A stretch of 64,000 nt of DNA from CAZDXB01 sp964509335 (GTDB lineage: Bacteria > Bacteroidota > Ignavibacteria > Kapaibacteriales > UBA2268). The notes beneath the pieces were generated by a model. The model had not been told where the DNA came from and did no database searches. It saw only the letters and a list, made by a program, of their open reading frames with translations. The translations under genes and the position numbers were made by a program. The stretch is taken from positions 202,124 to 266,123 of the forward strand of contig CAZDXB010000001.1 in NCBI GenBank assembly GCA_964509335.1, read 5' to 3'. Shown in pieces: positions 1 to 10,500 of the stretch; within the stretch, counting starts at the first letter, position 1, and each line of letters opens with the position of its first letter.

Positions 1-2
1 TT

Positions 3-143
3 ACTATAGTGCACGGCAAAGGAACCGGCGTTTTGAGAAACGTTACAAAAGAATACTTGACGTCCAGAGACGAAGTAAAATCCTTCCGCTCCGGCAAACT
101 CTCCGAAGGCGGCGACGGAATCACCGTCGTTGAATTAGGATAG
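3..143 (+). CDS. mutS2: MutS2 C-terminal end (Smr domain), partial
   Basis: The last 46 codons of a gene entering from the left, read in frame 3 and ending in TAG. The visible peptide contains HGKGTGVLR, the signature of the Smr (small MutS-related) nuclease/nucleic-acid-binding domain, and ends in EGGDGITVVELG, typical of the extreme C terminus of MutS2. MutS2 proteins suppress recombination and, in some species, act on collided ribosomes. The core ATPase lies outside the window, so another Smr-domain protein cannot be fully excluded. The gene converges with the next one, and the two stop codons are separated by one base. Confidence 0.75.
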   Translation, partial: TIVHGKGTGVLRNVTKEYLTSRDEVKSFRSGKLSEGGDGITVVELG

Positions 144-144
144 C

Positions 145-3100
145 TTATCGCCGCACTTCCATTCTCCTGCCGATTCTCCTAGTCGGCGTTTGCAGAATAT
201 AGAAATAAGTCCCGTTGGACAAATCGGGCGTCGATACTTTAAAGGAATATTTGCCGGCTTTTAAACTGCCGCTAAATACCTCTTTAACCACCCTTCCGCT
301 AATATCTACCACGAATAAATTTGTTAATCCGTCTTCGATAGTTTGAATTTCTATTTTTGTCGCGTTTTCGCAAGGGTTTGGAATATTTCTGGACAATTCT
401 ATTTTGCCGTCGGAGCCAAATAATCTAGGACCGCCTTCGTTGCAGTAATTAGCTAAGGTAAATACGCCCGATTTTAAATCAACCGCTATTTTCCCTTCTC
501 CGACGGTTTCAGGGTTGGAAATCTTCAAGCCGGAAACCGAATCGTTGCCTAAAGCCGTATAAAACTTCAGGGTTTTGGTTATATCGTTTTCTTTATCGCC
601 TCGAGGCAAATATATCGACATTATTTTATCGTCGCCAATAACTTTAGTTTCAAAGGAGTTATCTAAAGGTTTTAACATAGTCGCGTTAAAAGTCAAATCG
701 AATCTAAATCCTTCTACCGGTCGCTTAATATGGTCTTTGTTTAAGCAAGAAGCTTTGATTGGGACTTCTATTACTTCTCCGGATTTTGCCGTAGCGCTTT
801 CAATTGATATTAAAACGCTGTCAATAATTGGATGAACGCCTTCGCCGTAAAGCGGAATCATACAAATATCTTCTCCGCCGTTGAATCTGAAAGCCAGTCT
901 CGCCATTTTTCTGGCTATTTCCCTCGGCATAAATCGTAGAGTTGTAGTCAAATCTTCACCCGGGGCTAATTCAACGCTCTCGTCGTCCGAAATTACGTAA
1001 AATGGTTCTTTATGCGGTCCAAGCAATTCTATCGATTCAATTTTTAAGCGTTTTTCGCTAACGTTCTTAACTATAGCCGTAAAAACGGTGTCTTTATAAT
1101 CGCCGAGTTCAACTTTGCCGAAATCTACGTAATTAGCGTAGCTTTGCAACTCCGTATCGTAGCCTTGACCGGCGATTTTCTTAGTTATTTTTAAACCGGA
1201 AACCGAAATTTCGATTCGCCCTTCAATTAAGCCTGTTTCTGATGGGGTGAACGCTATTTCTAAATCCTTAATTTTAAATGAATCAAGCGAACAAGGCAGG
1301 CTGTCGTTAATTATAGTAAAATCCGAAGAGCCGACTATTTTTATGTTTTTTACTTCAATAGGGAAATCGGAATAATTAATAAGAAACGAATCTATTTTGA
1401 AATGTCTAGTCTCCCCGACAATTGTTTTACCGAGCGAAACGTCGAAAGCGTTAACAATCGGTTCTCTAATTGCCAACGTGCAATCGGTCGTATCCATCTG
1501 TAAATCTCTTTTTTCTAAATTCCAGATTTTAGCGGTACTGTCCGAACTTGCCGTTAAAATTCTCATCCCGTCGAAGTTGAAAGACGCGAAATTCACGGCG
1601 CTTCTATGTTCGCGCAATATCTTTACTTTTTCGCCGGTTTGAGCGTCCCATATAATCGCCGAATTATCTACGGAAGTTGTCATAAACAAATCGCCCGCTC
1701 GATTAAAACTCGCCGAATTTATTGGTTTTATGCCTCCTTCTTCGGTTGGGTGAGCTACCGTAAACAAGGTGTCGCCGCTTTCTACGTCCCACATTACCGC
1801 GTTTCCAAACCAACCGGCTGAAACAATTCGTTCTCCGTCCGGGCTGAAATCGGCGTGCATTATTAATCCGTTTATAAATCTTAAATCTCTGTACAGAGAA
1901 TCATTTTCAAAATCCCAAACAATAATTGAGTTCGCGCTGCTGCATAATAACAAAAACTTTCCGTCCGGACTGAACTGCGCAAACCATAATCTGCTTCTAT
2001 CTTCGTATATATTTTTCACGAACTTTCCGTCGGCGGCGTTCCAAAGCTTTGCTTTACCGTCCCAACTTGTCGTAACTATGTATCTATCGTCCGGGGAAAA
2101 GTTAGCCGACTTAACTTTGTCATTATGCCCGTCTAATACGGCTATCGGTTCGCTCATTTTTTTGTTGTGGTCTGAAACGTCCCATATAATTGCCGCGCTG
2201 TCGTCGCTTGCGGTAACTACTTTCTTTCCGTCGGAATTGAAATTCGCCCACCTAACCGGAGAGGTATGCCCTATCAATTCGTGCAACTCGTAACCGTTGT
2301 TTGAATTCCAAACTCGGGCTGTATTGTCGGCGCTAGAGCTAACTACCAAATCTCCCATCTCGTTGAAATTAGCGGAAAGGACGGCTCCGTTATGCCAAAA
2401 GTCCATCGTCTGACCTACGTTGTTGGGCCAAAGCTGAATCGCTCTAATCATTAACTCGTCGGTTTCAATTTTTGGAGCCAGCCATTTGTAATTTAAGCCG
2501 TTCACGTCTTTCGCTAGCGCGTCCCAAGATTGACCTTTATTTAACGAATATTCCAGTTGGATTACGTCGTTTGGCAGCAGTCCGTTCCATTGGACGTCAA
2601 CGGTGTCTCCGGCAATTATTATATCACCGCATCGCGGATTAGTTAAAGTTAAATTGCGTTCTTGAGGAGGCGTGTTTGGAAAACCGCCGGAAATTAGAAC
2701 TCTTCTGCCATAGCAAGCGTCGGAAACTATTGACAAGCTATCGAATATCAGCGAAGAATCCTCGGGAGCGAATTCTATTTTAACCGTATGGCTGTCGCCT
2801 TTTTGTATAGTTATCTGGGGGTTTTGCGCGGTTATTCCGCCCTCTACTATTGAAAGCGAAGGATTGTTCAAAATGAATTCGTCTATTGTAATATCCTTAT
2901 TCATCGCCGTCAACTTTACGCTCTCTTGCTTTGTGTATCCCGCCAATACAGCGCTGAAAGCAATCGATTTAGGCTCTATCTTTAAGTGAGGTTTATATTT
3001 ATCCGGAAAAAGCAAATTCTCTTCGTCGAAAACTAAACTGTCTTTAACAGTTATTTTCGTCTTGTGATAAGTTTCGCAATTAACTATTGGAAGCCAAGAA

Positions 3101-3909
3101 ACTTTAGCGGGGGTAAATCCGGCCGCGAAAGCGTTTAAAGTAAGAGCCGTAGATTTAATTTCCTTATCGGTAGTAATCTTGTCAAACCACTTACCGCCCG
3201 TTGAATCGCAGGCGTCTTTAAAGGCTTTTTGCGTTCTGCCGTTTATAGTAAGGCAATAAAAAGTCGCGTTGTATTTTCGAGCCGAATCTATAATTTCTCG
3301 CCCAATTTCCGTTCTTTTGCCGTCTGATATTAAAACTATAGCCTTTTCGTACTTTGCTCTCGCCGATATAGCTAACGCTCCGGTTGGGTATGAAATCAAT
3401 CCAGCTGAATAATTTGAACTTTTACTCGGTCTCAATTTATCCAACGCCGCGATAGTTGATTCTCGGTTGGAGCCGAATTCCGCGTTTATATATGAGAATT
3501 GGTCGAAACTAGTTAGCGCGCATTCTCCTTTTGAATAATAGAAACTATTTATTATTTGCCTAGCTAATTGTCTGCCTTTTTCAAAAACTTCGTTTTCTTC
3601 GTCGTATGATACAATTCCCAAATCAAAAGCAATTATTAAAGAAACCGGCTCGCCTTCGATTTCGTTTGGCTTAACCAACGATTTGATTTCGGTTTGTAGT
3701 CCGCCGTCGTAAACCGAAATATCTTGTTTTGCAAAATTATAAATAGGTTCGTCTTGTTCGTTAAACACAAACAAGTTAGCTTCGGCTTCCGGGAAGGATT
3801 CAATCTTACAATCGAAAAAATCAACGCGGGAAACCGAATGCGACTTTTGCGTAGAAAAGACGCTTAAAATTAAGGCGCTCGCTAATAAGTATTTCAATGC
3901 CTTCTTCAT
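145..3909 (-). CDS. Secreted VWA-like / WD40 / anchor-D protein with T9SS sorting domain
   Basis: A 1254-residue exported protein. It has an N-terminal signal peptide (KKALKYLLASALILSVF then TQKSHS), a VWA-like region at about 30-260 (IVLISDGKRTEIG strand visible), and an anchor-D/ASPM-type Ig region at about 280-400. A seven-repeat WD40 propeller follows at about 505-800 (repeats end in VWN, IWD, LWN, VWD, MWD, IWD, IWN). Two more anchor-D-like Ig modules, a cohesin-like segment near 1060-1160 and a C-terminal Por/T9SS sorting domain (NIPNPCENATKIEI ... GTYFYILQT) complete it. The usual MIDAS DxSxS reads DLGIV here, so metal binding by the VWA part is doubtful. Expected outside the cell or on its surface, exported by type IX secretion; the ligand is unknown. 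It lies downstream of rpe on the same strand after a 130-bp gap. Confidence 0.85.
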   Translation of the reverse strand: MKKALKYLLASALILSVFSTQKSHSVSRVDFFDCKIESFPEAEANLFVFNEQDEPIYNFAKQDISVYDGGLQTEIKSLVKPNEIEGEPVSLIIAFDLGIVSYDEENEVFEKGRQLARQIINSFYYSKGECALTSFDQFSYINAEFGSNRESTIAALDKLRPSKSSNYSAGLISYPTGALAISARAKYEKAIVLISDGKRTEIGREIIDSARKYNATFYCLTINGRTQKAFKDACDSTGGKWFDKITTDKEIKSTALTLNAFAAGFTPAKVSWLPIVNCETYHKTKITVKDSLVFDEENLLFPDKYKPHLKIEPKSIAFSAVLAGYTKQESVKLTAMNKDITIDEFILNNPSLSIVEGGITAQNPQITIQKGDSHTVKIEFAPEDSSLIFDSLSIVSDACYGRRVLISGGFPNTPPQERNLTLTNPRCGDIIIAGDTVDVQWNGLLPNDVIQLEYSLNKGQSWDALAKDVNGLNYKWLAPKIETDELMIRAIQLWPNNVGQTMDFWHNGAVLSANFNEMGDLVVSSSADNTARVWNSNNGYELHELIGHTSPVRWANFNSDGKKVVTASDDSAAIIWDVSDHNKKMSEPIAVLDGHNDKVKSANFSPDDRYIVTTSWDGKAKLWNAADGKFVKNIYEDRSRLWFAQFSPDGKFLLLCSSANSIIVWDFENDSLYRDLRFINGLIMHADFSPDGERIVSAGWFGNAVMWDVESGDTLFTVAHPTEEGGIKPINSASFNRAGDLFMTTSVDNSAIIWDAQTGEKVKILREHRSAVNFASFNFDGMRILTASSDSTAKIWNLEKRDLQMDTTDCTLAIREPIVNAFDVSLGKTIVGETRHFKIDSFLINYSDFPIEVKNIKIVGSSDFTIINDSLPCSLDSFKIKDLEIAFTPSETGLIEGRIEISVSGLKITKKIAGQGYDTELQSYANYVDFGKVELGDYKDTVFTAIVKNVSEKRLKIESIELLGPHKEPFYVISDDESVELAPGEDLTTTLRFMPREIARKMARLAFRFNGGEDICMIPLYGEGVHPIIDSVLISIESATAKSGEVIEVPIKASCLNKDHIKRPVEGFRFDLTFNATMLKPLDNSFETKVIGDDKIMSIYLPRGDKENDITKTLKFYTALGNDSVSGLKISNPETVGEGKIAVDLKSGVFTLANYCNEGGPRLFGSDGKIELSRNIPNPCENATKIEIQTIEDGLTNLFVVDISGRVVKEVFSGSLKAGKYSFKVSTPDLSNGTYFYILQTPTRRIGRRMEVRR

Positions 3910-4039
3910 ATTTCCCCCCGTTCTAATGATATTAAACTTCTCCCTCCCGCGTTAATCAATTACTATACCAAAACTTAAAATCAGTATTTTCAGAGGATTA
4001 AGCGTTTAAAAACGAAAGTCGCGCAATTCGAAAACAAAC

Positions 4040-4708
4040 CTACGCGTTTTCGGCTAAGCTCCTTAGTTTTTTAATATTAGAAACTAAATCGCCCTTAAAC
4101 AAACCTGAACCGCATACCAGTATATTCGCGCCGGCTTTTACTATATCTTCTACGTTGCCGAATTTCACTCCTCCGTCCACTTCAATTTCAACATCCTTTA
4201 AACTCCGCTTGATTAGGAAATTACGCAAACTCTCGGCTCTTCTTAAAAAAGAGCTGATAAACTTCTGACCGCCAAAGCCCGGATTAACGGACATCAACAA
4301 GATAAAATCGCAGTATTCGGCGGCGGAGTAAGCGTAATCTAAAGGCGTCGCCGGATTCAAAGCCGCGCCCGCTTTCATACCAAAAGAATGAATTAACTCT
4401 ATAGTCCGATGCAAATGCGTTTGACCTTCTACGTGAACCGACACCATATCCGCTCCTGCTTCGGCGAAATTTTCTATGTATCTGTCGGGGTCTTCAATCA
4501 TCAAATGACAAACTATAGGAAGTTTCGTAACCGACCTGATAGCGTTGATAATTAACGGTCCGATTGTAATATTTGGGACGAAATGTCCGTCCATCACGTC
4601 GGCGTGAAGGACGTCGGCTCCTCCCTCTTCGCATTTTTTAACTTCGTCCGCTAAATGAGCGAAATCGGCGGACAATAGCGACGGCGCTATTTTGATTTTA
4701 TTTCTCAT
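4040..4708 (-). CDS. rpe: Ribulose-phosphate 3-epimerase
   Basis: A 222-residue cytosolic TIM-barrel enzyme that interconverts ribulose 5-phosphate and xylulose 5-phosphate in the pentose phosphate pathway. Family motifs are in order: APSLLSADFAHL at the N terminus, HADVMDGHFVPN (metal-binding His and catalytic Asp), CHLMIEDPDRYI, VNPGFGGQKF (phosphate loop) and EVDGGV (second catalytic Asp). Length is normal for the family. The ATG start lies inside the 3' end of the upstream protease gene, an 11-nt overlap that implies cotranscription and probably coupled translation. Confidence 0.96.
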   Translation of the reverse strand: MRNKIKIAPSLLSADFAHLADEVKKCEEGGADVLHADVMDGHFVPNITIGPLIINAIRSVTKLPIVCHLMIEDPDRYIENFAEAGADMVSVHVEGQTHLHRTIELIHSFGMKAGAALNPATPLDYAYSAAEYCDFILLMSVNPGFGGQKFISSFLRRAESLRNFLIKRSLKDVEIEVDGGVKFGNVEDIVKAGANILVCGSGLFKGDLVSNIKKLRSLAENA

Positions 4709-7256
4709 TTAAAGCCTCGATTTTTAATACTTCTTCTAAAGTTAAACCCTCTAAACTGCCTTTTGATTTTGATTTCGAGCTTACTCCGCTCTTTTTCTGT
4801 TTTTTCTTTCTTGCGGCTTCTCTTAATTGGTCCAACTTGCGAGAAACTTTATAAAACAAACTGCCGCGCGTATAAGCTCCGCTTTTTGTTAATCTTCCGG
4901 GTTTTAATCCCATTAATATCTCCACTCCGTCTTCAATTTTCTCTATTGGATAAACGCTGAACTTATTGTTTTCGACGGCTTCGATAATTTCTTTCTTGAG
5001 CATTAAGTCCTTAACGTTCTGAACCGGAATTATTACTCCTTCATCGCCTCTTAAGCCTCTTTCCTTGCAAATTTCGTAGTAACCGCGAATTTTCTCGTTG
5101 ACTCCGCCTATAGGCTGAATGTCTCCCTTTTGATTTACCGAGCCGGTAATAGCTATACTTTGTTTAATTGGGATGTCGGCTATCGCCGAAAGAATGGCGT
5201 ATATTTCGGCGGCTGACGCGCTATCCCCGTCGATACCGCCGTAGTTCTGTTCAAACGCTAATGAAGCGGTTAACGATAAAGTTTTATCTCCGGCGAATCT
5301 TTCTCTCATAAAACCGCTGATAATAAGCACGCCTTTGTTATGAATGGAGCCGCTCATATCGGCTTCTCTTTCTATATTTATTATTCCGGCGTCGCCGGCG
5401 CTAACCGAAGCCGTAATTCTCGCGGGCTTGCCAATCGATAAAATGCCCGTGTCGATTATCGTTAATCCGTTTATTTGCCCCACTCGCTCGCCTTCGGTGT
5501 CGATTAGAGTGTTTCCTTCAAGTATATGATATTTCAACTTTTCGTCGAGCAGGTCGTTCCGATGCCTTCTGCATTCAATCGCGGTTTCGACGTCTTTTTT
5601 CGTTATTAATTCGCCTTTTTTCTTATCTGATTTCTTATAAAACGCCGCCTCTCTAACAATATCGGCAACGTCTGAAAACTTCAAAGTAATCCTCCTTTGC
5701 GAGCCGGCTCTTACGGTTCCCCATTCCACTATTGCCGAAACGGCGCCCCGGTCAAAATGCGGCAATTTATCTTCTTTGCAAATCTTACTGACAAATTGAG
5801 CGTAGTTATCTATTAAATCGTCGTTCTTTTCCGTTTCGTAGTCGAATTGAGCGATTACTTTAAATATTTTTTTGAACCCCTTCTCGTAAGCGTATAGAAA
5901 TCTATATAAAGTTTGTCCGCCGATTAAAATGATTTTGAAGTTTACCTCGATAGGTTCGGGCTTAAGATGCAATTGAGAAAGCTGAAAAACAGCTTCGTAA
6001 GGCTGGATTTCCAATTTATCGTATTGCAGAACTCTTTTTAGGACGGGCCAAACGCCGGGTTCAAGGAATATATCGAGAGCGTTAACAATTAAATAGCCTT
6101 GGTCGGCTTTCAAAATAGAACCCGCTTTGATTTTTGAGAAGTCCGTTCGCCAAAAGCCTCTGCTGTCAAAGGAACGTTCTATCGTTCCGAACAAGTTTGT
6201 GTAAGTAGGATTAGTTTCAACGACAACGGGCGGCGACTTCGTGTCTGAATTGTCTAAAATAACATTCACTTTAAAATTATCAAATTTCTCTTTGTCTTCG
6301 TTTTTAGAAGGGGCTTCCGGAGGCGTTTCGGCTGGGTTTGCAGTAGAAACAAAAAGACTTAAGTTCTCCGTGATATAATCTTTGACTTCTTCGATATATT
6401 TTTTGATGGCGTCTAAGGGGAACTCTTCTTTCAATTCGCCGAAAACCGAATCTATAACAAGGGACGCCGCGGCTTTGTCGTGTTCATATAAGCTCTTTTT
6501 GAATTCCCGCATTATTTTCAAGCCCTGTTTAGCTAATTTGAACAACTCAGGCTTATACTTCTTATATTTTTCGGCTAATTTTTCGGCTTCTTCTTTAGAT
6601 ATTTTATTTTCTTGAACCAATTCGTCGAGTTTTTCAATTTGCACGGGTTTGTCGTTTACAATTGGAAAGATTTCCGGCTGGATTATCCCCTGTTCGGTTT
6701 CAATCTGTCCTCTGACGAATCCCTCTGGCTTGATTTTATCGTCAAACTCCTCCAGTATCTTCTTTTCTTTTTCTTGGTACTCTTGAATTATCTTTTTCCT
6801 TCTCTTCTGAAAAGAATCTTCCTCAAATAATTTTGGCAATCTGTCTTTTAGATAAGTTATTGAGTCTTTCATCGCTTTTGAAAAGGCTTTGCCCTTCCCG
6901 GCTTCCAGTTTAATTAATCTGGGTTGGTCGGGATTACCGAAATTATGAACGTAGCAATAATCATATTTCTTTGGCTTGACAGTAGTTATATCTTCGAGAA
7001 CTTTTTTGACGGTCGTTAATCTGCCCGTTCCCGATAAGCCGGTTACGAAGATATTGTATCCTTTTGAAAATAATTCGGCGCCGAGCCTTATCGACTCGAT
7101 AGCCCTCGGCTGCCCGACTATTTTCGTTAACGGTTCAACCTCTTCGGTAGATTTGAACTTGAAGCGTTTTGTTGGACACTTCCATCTTAATTCGTCCTTA
7201 GACAACTTCTTGACAAGGCTTTTCTTAGAACTTTCAGTCTCTTTTTGTTTACCCAT
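4698..7256 (-). CDS. LonB-like ATP-dependent protease (AAA_32 / Lon_C)
   Basis: An 852-residue AAA+ serine protease of the Lon-like S16 family in which an AAA_32 ATPase is followed by a Lon proteolytic domain. It is distinct from classical LonA, having no N-terminal substrate domain. The nucleotide loop reads TGLSGTGRLTTVKK, with the Arg-for-Lys change usual in this subfamily. A charged coiled-coil insert lies at roughly 130-290. The protease domain (about 590-790) has the Ser-Lys dyad: Ser679 in GDSASAAE and Lys722 in IGGVNEKI. The last 60 residues are a Lys/Ser-rich tail. Probable role is ATP-driven turnover of damaged or regulatory proteins in the cytosol. The gene heads a unit with rpe. 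Confidence 0.9.
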   Translation of the reverse strand: MGKQKETESSKKSLVKKLSKDELRWKCPTKRFKFKSTEEVEPLTKIVGQPRAIESIRLGAELFSKGYNIFVTGLSGTGRLTTVKKVLEDITTVKPKKYDYCYVHNFGNPDQPRLIKLEAGKGKAFSKAMKDSITYLKDRLPKLFEEDSFQKRRKKIIQEYQEKEKKILEEFDDKIKPEGFVRGQIETEQGIIQPEIFPIVNDKPVQIEKLDELVQENKISKEEAEKLAEKYKKYKPELFKLAKQGLKIMREFKKSLYEHDKAAASLVIDSVFGELKEEFPLDAIKKYIEEVKDYITENLSLFVSTANPAETPPEAPSKNEDKEKFDNFKVNVILDNSDTKSPPVVVETNPTYTNLFGTIERSFDSRGFWRTDFSKIKAGSILKADQGYLIVNALDIFLEPGVWPVLKRVLQYDKLEIQPYEAVFQLSQLHLKPEPIEVNFKIILIGGQTLYRFLYAYEKGFKKIFKVIAQFDYETEKNDDLIDNYAQFVSKICKEDKLPHFDRGAVSAIVEWGTVRAGSQRRITLKFSDVADIVREAAFYKKSDKKKGELITKKDVETAIECRRHRNDLLDEKLKYHILEGNTLIDTEGERVGQINGLTIIDTGILSIGKPARITASVSAGDAGIINIEREADMSGSIHNKGVLIISGFMRERFAGDKTLSLTASLAFEQNYGGIDGDSASAAEIYAILSAIADIPIKQSIAITGSVNQKGDIQPIGGVNEKIRGYYEICKERGLRGDEGVIIPVQNVKDLMLKKEIIEAVENNKFSVYPIEKIEDGVEILMGLKPGRLTKSGAYTRGSLFYKVSRKLDQLREAARKKKQKKSGVSSKSKSKGSLEGLTLEEVLKIEALNEK

Positions 7257-7535
7257 TTTTTCCTCTTATTTTATATTCTTAGCGAATAAGAAATTCCAAA
7301 ATTGTAAAAAAAGGCGGTAAAATCAAGTATAATTTCAAAGAATTTTTTTCTTCGCCTTAACATTTGCTATAAGTAAAGCTTTCTTAAATTTAAAAACCAA
7401 ATATTTCTCCTTTGCCGTAGGGATAAAGATTAATTTTTTTTAAATTGCTATTATTAAAAATCAATCATTTTAGCGACTTTTTCATTAAATCAACATAAAC
7501 AATTAAGATTTTAATTTAAAAATATGGAGTTAATA
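7257..7535. other. Divergent intergenic region
   Basis: A strongly AT-rich spacer of about 280 bp between the protease gene (leftward) and the Asp-box protein gene (rightward). It must carry promoters for both directions. I see runs of A and T but no clean TTTG/TAnnTTTG pair and no strong hairpin. The only clear signal is GGAG at 7526-7529, a Shine-Dalgarno-like site 6 nt before the preferred ATG at 7536. Confidence 0.5.
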
Positions 7536-10500
7536 ATGAAGTTTAGAACAGTGTTCGTATTTATGGCGTTTATCGCTATGTCTTATTTATCGATTGCGGA
7601 AGAATCAAAAAACGATTCAACATTATATAAGCCGAGCGCCTATATGGGCTTAAAGTTGAGGCTGGTCGGACCGGCTCTGACATCCGGCAGAATAAGTCAT
7701 TTAGCCGTCAATCCCGAAAGAAACGCCGAATTTTACGTCGGCGTAGCGTCCGGCGGAGTTTGGAAAACAACTAACGGCGGCGTTACGTTCAAGCCGATAT
7801 TCGACGGGCAAAATTCATATTCGATTGGATGCATAACTCTCGACCCGAATAACTCCAACATAGTTTGGGTTGGAACCGGCGAAAACAACAGCCAAAGAAG
7901 CGTATCCTACGGCGACGGCGTTTATAAATCGCTCGACGGCGGCAAGACCTGGAAAAATATGGGTTTGAAAGAATCTAAGCACATCGGCAAAATCATAATA
8001 GACCCGCGCAATTCAAACGTCGTTTACGTAGCGGCGTTCGGACCGTTATGGGGACCGGGCGGCGACCGAGGATTGTATAAATCCACCGACGGCGGCGAAA
8101 CTTGGGAGAAATCCTTGTATATCAGCGAAAATACGGGCGTCTCCGATATTGTTATTGACCCCGAAAATCCGGACGCTCTTTACGCGTCTTCCTACCAGCG
8201 TAGGCGTAGAGTCTGGACATTGCTACACGGCGGACCGGAAGCGGCTATATATAAAACTACGGACGCCGGCAAAAACTGGAAAAAGCTAAAAAACGGATTG
8301 CCCAGCGGCGATTTGGGCAGAATCGGATTGGCGATTTCGCCGGTAAATCCCGATTACGTTTTCGCGCTTATCGAGTCAGAAAAAAGCGGCTTTTATCGCT
8401 CTACCGACAGAGGCGCCTCTTGGCAAAGAATGTGTAGTTACGCCTCTTCCAGCGCGCAATATTATCAAGAGATTTTCTGCGACCCTTGCGATATAGATAA
8501 AATCTATTCGCTAGAAACAATTACTAAAGTGTCGGTCGACGGCGGCAAAACGTTCAAGCCGCTCGGCAATAAACACCGCCACGTTGACGACCACGCTTTA
8601 TGGATTGACCCGAACAATACCGACCATTTATTAATCGGCGGCGACGGCGGCTTATACGAAACTTACGACAGAAAATTATGGCGTCATTTTAACAACTTGC
8701 CGGTTACTCAGTTTTATAGAGTTTCTTGCGACAATTCGAAGCCCTTTTATTACGTTTACGGCGGCACTCAAGACAACAACACTTGGGGATGTCCCTCTCG
8801 AACGACTAACTCCGGCGGAATTACCAACGAGGACTGGTTCCAATTGGTAGGCGGCGACGGCTATCAATCGCGTTCCGACCCCGAAAATCCCGATATAGTT
8901 TACTGCCAATGGCAATACGGAAATTTGATGCGCTACGACCGCAAAAGCGGCGAGCTTACTTATATACAACCGCAACCGGAAAAAGGCGAAGAACACAGAT
9001 GGAATTGGGATTCGCCGCTAATCATCAGTTCGCACAAAAATACGAGGCTTTATTTCGCTTGCAATCGAGTTTACAAAACGGAAGACAAAGGCAACAGCTG
9101 GGAAGCAATAAGCCCAGATTTGACTAGGCGAATAGATAGAAACGAACTTAAGATTATGGGCAAGGTTTGGAGTCCCGAAGCAATATCGAAAAACGCTTCG
9201 ACTTCCTTTTACGGCAATATCGTGGCTCTTTCCGAATCGCCGATAAACGAGAATTTGCTATACGCTGGAACAGACGACGGATTAATACAAGTAACCGAGG
9301 ACTCCGGCAAAAATTGGAGGAAAACCGCGAAATTCTCGTTCGTTCCCGAAACGACATACGTCAGCGACGTATTCGCTTCCCAACACAACGAGAACGTCGT
9401 TTACGCCACATTCAACAATCATAAAAGCAACGATTACAAACCGTACGTATTCAAGAGCGAGGACAAAGGCGAGACTTGGACGTCGATAATCGGCAACTTG
9501 CCCGAAAACGAGCCGGTATGGACTATTTACGAAGATTTTGAAAATCCTGATTTACTATTCGTCGGCACGGAATTCGGTTTGTATTTCACCTTGAACGGCG
9601 GCGAACACTGGACCGAATTGAAGTCGGGTTTGCCGACAATCGCCGTTAGGGACTTGGAAATACAAAAAGAAGAGAGCGATTTAGTCGTTGGAACTTTCGG
9701 CAGGGGCATTTATATTCTCGACGATTACTCGCCTCTAAGAAAATTCTCCGAAAAAATAGCCGACAAGGAATTTCATTTGTTCCAAATCGCCGACGCTTTG
9801 GTATATCACAAAAGCTCGTCGAGAGCTAAAACTGCTACGGGCGAAGATTTCTACCGAGCCAAAAATCCATACGGCGCGTATTTCTATTATTACTTAGAAG
9901 AAAATATCAAAACAAAGAAGCAACTTCGTAAAGAAGAGGAAAAAGAAATTCGAAAAGACGAGGCAAAGAAATACGAATATCCCACTTTCGAAGAACTTAG
10001 ACGGGAAGATTTGGAACAGCCGCCTTATTTGATATTTGAAATAACGGACGAGAACGGCAAGATAGTAAGAAGATTAACGACATCGCCGAAAAAAGGAATT
10101 CATAAGTTAAATTGGGACTTAAGATTCGCGAGCAAATCGCCCGTTTCGCCGAAAACCAAAACTATGAAACACAGCGACTTCCCCGTTCCGCCGGGCAAAT
10201 ATTACGTTTCGGTTTACAAGAACAAGAACGGCGTAATAACCAAGCTCGTCGGTCCAGAAGGATTCTCCGTTAATTTATTAGAAAACCACACTTTACCTAC
10301 GAACGATTTCGACGCGTTAACGAAGTTCCAAAATAAAATTGCGAACCTGATGCAAGCGATGCTCGGCGCGGAAAAGAAAATCAAAGAGACGGAGGAAAGA
10401 ATAGACTTAGTGAAAATAGCGCTACAAAACGCGCCGCAAATCTCGCAAAGCAAGTTGCAGAAAGTAAGGAACATCGAGCTTGAACTCGAAGAAGTAAAAA

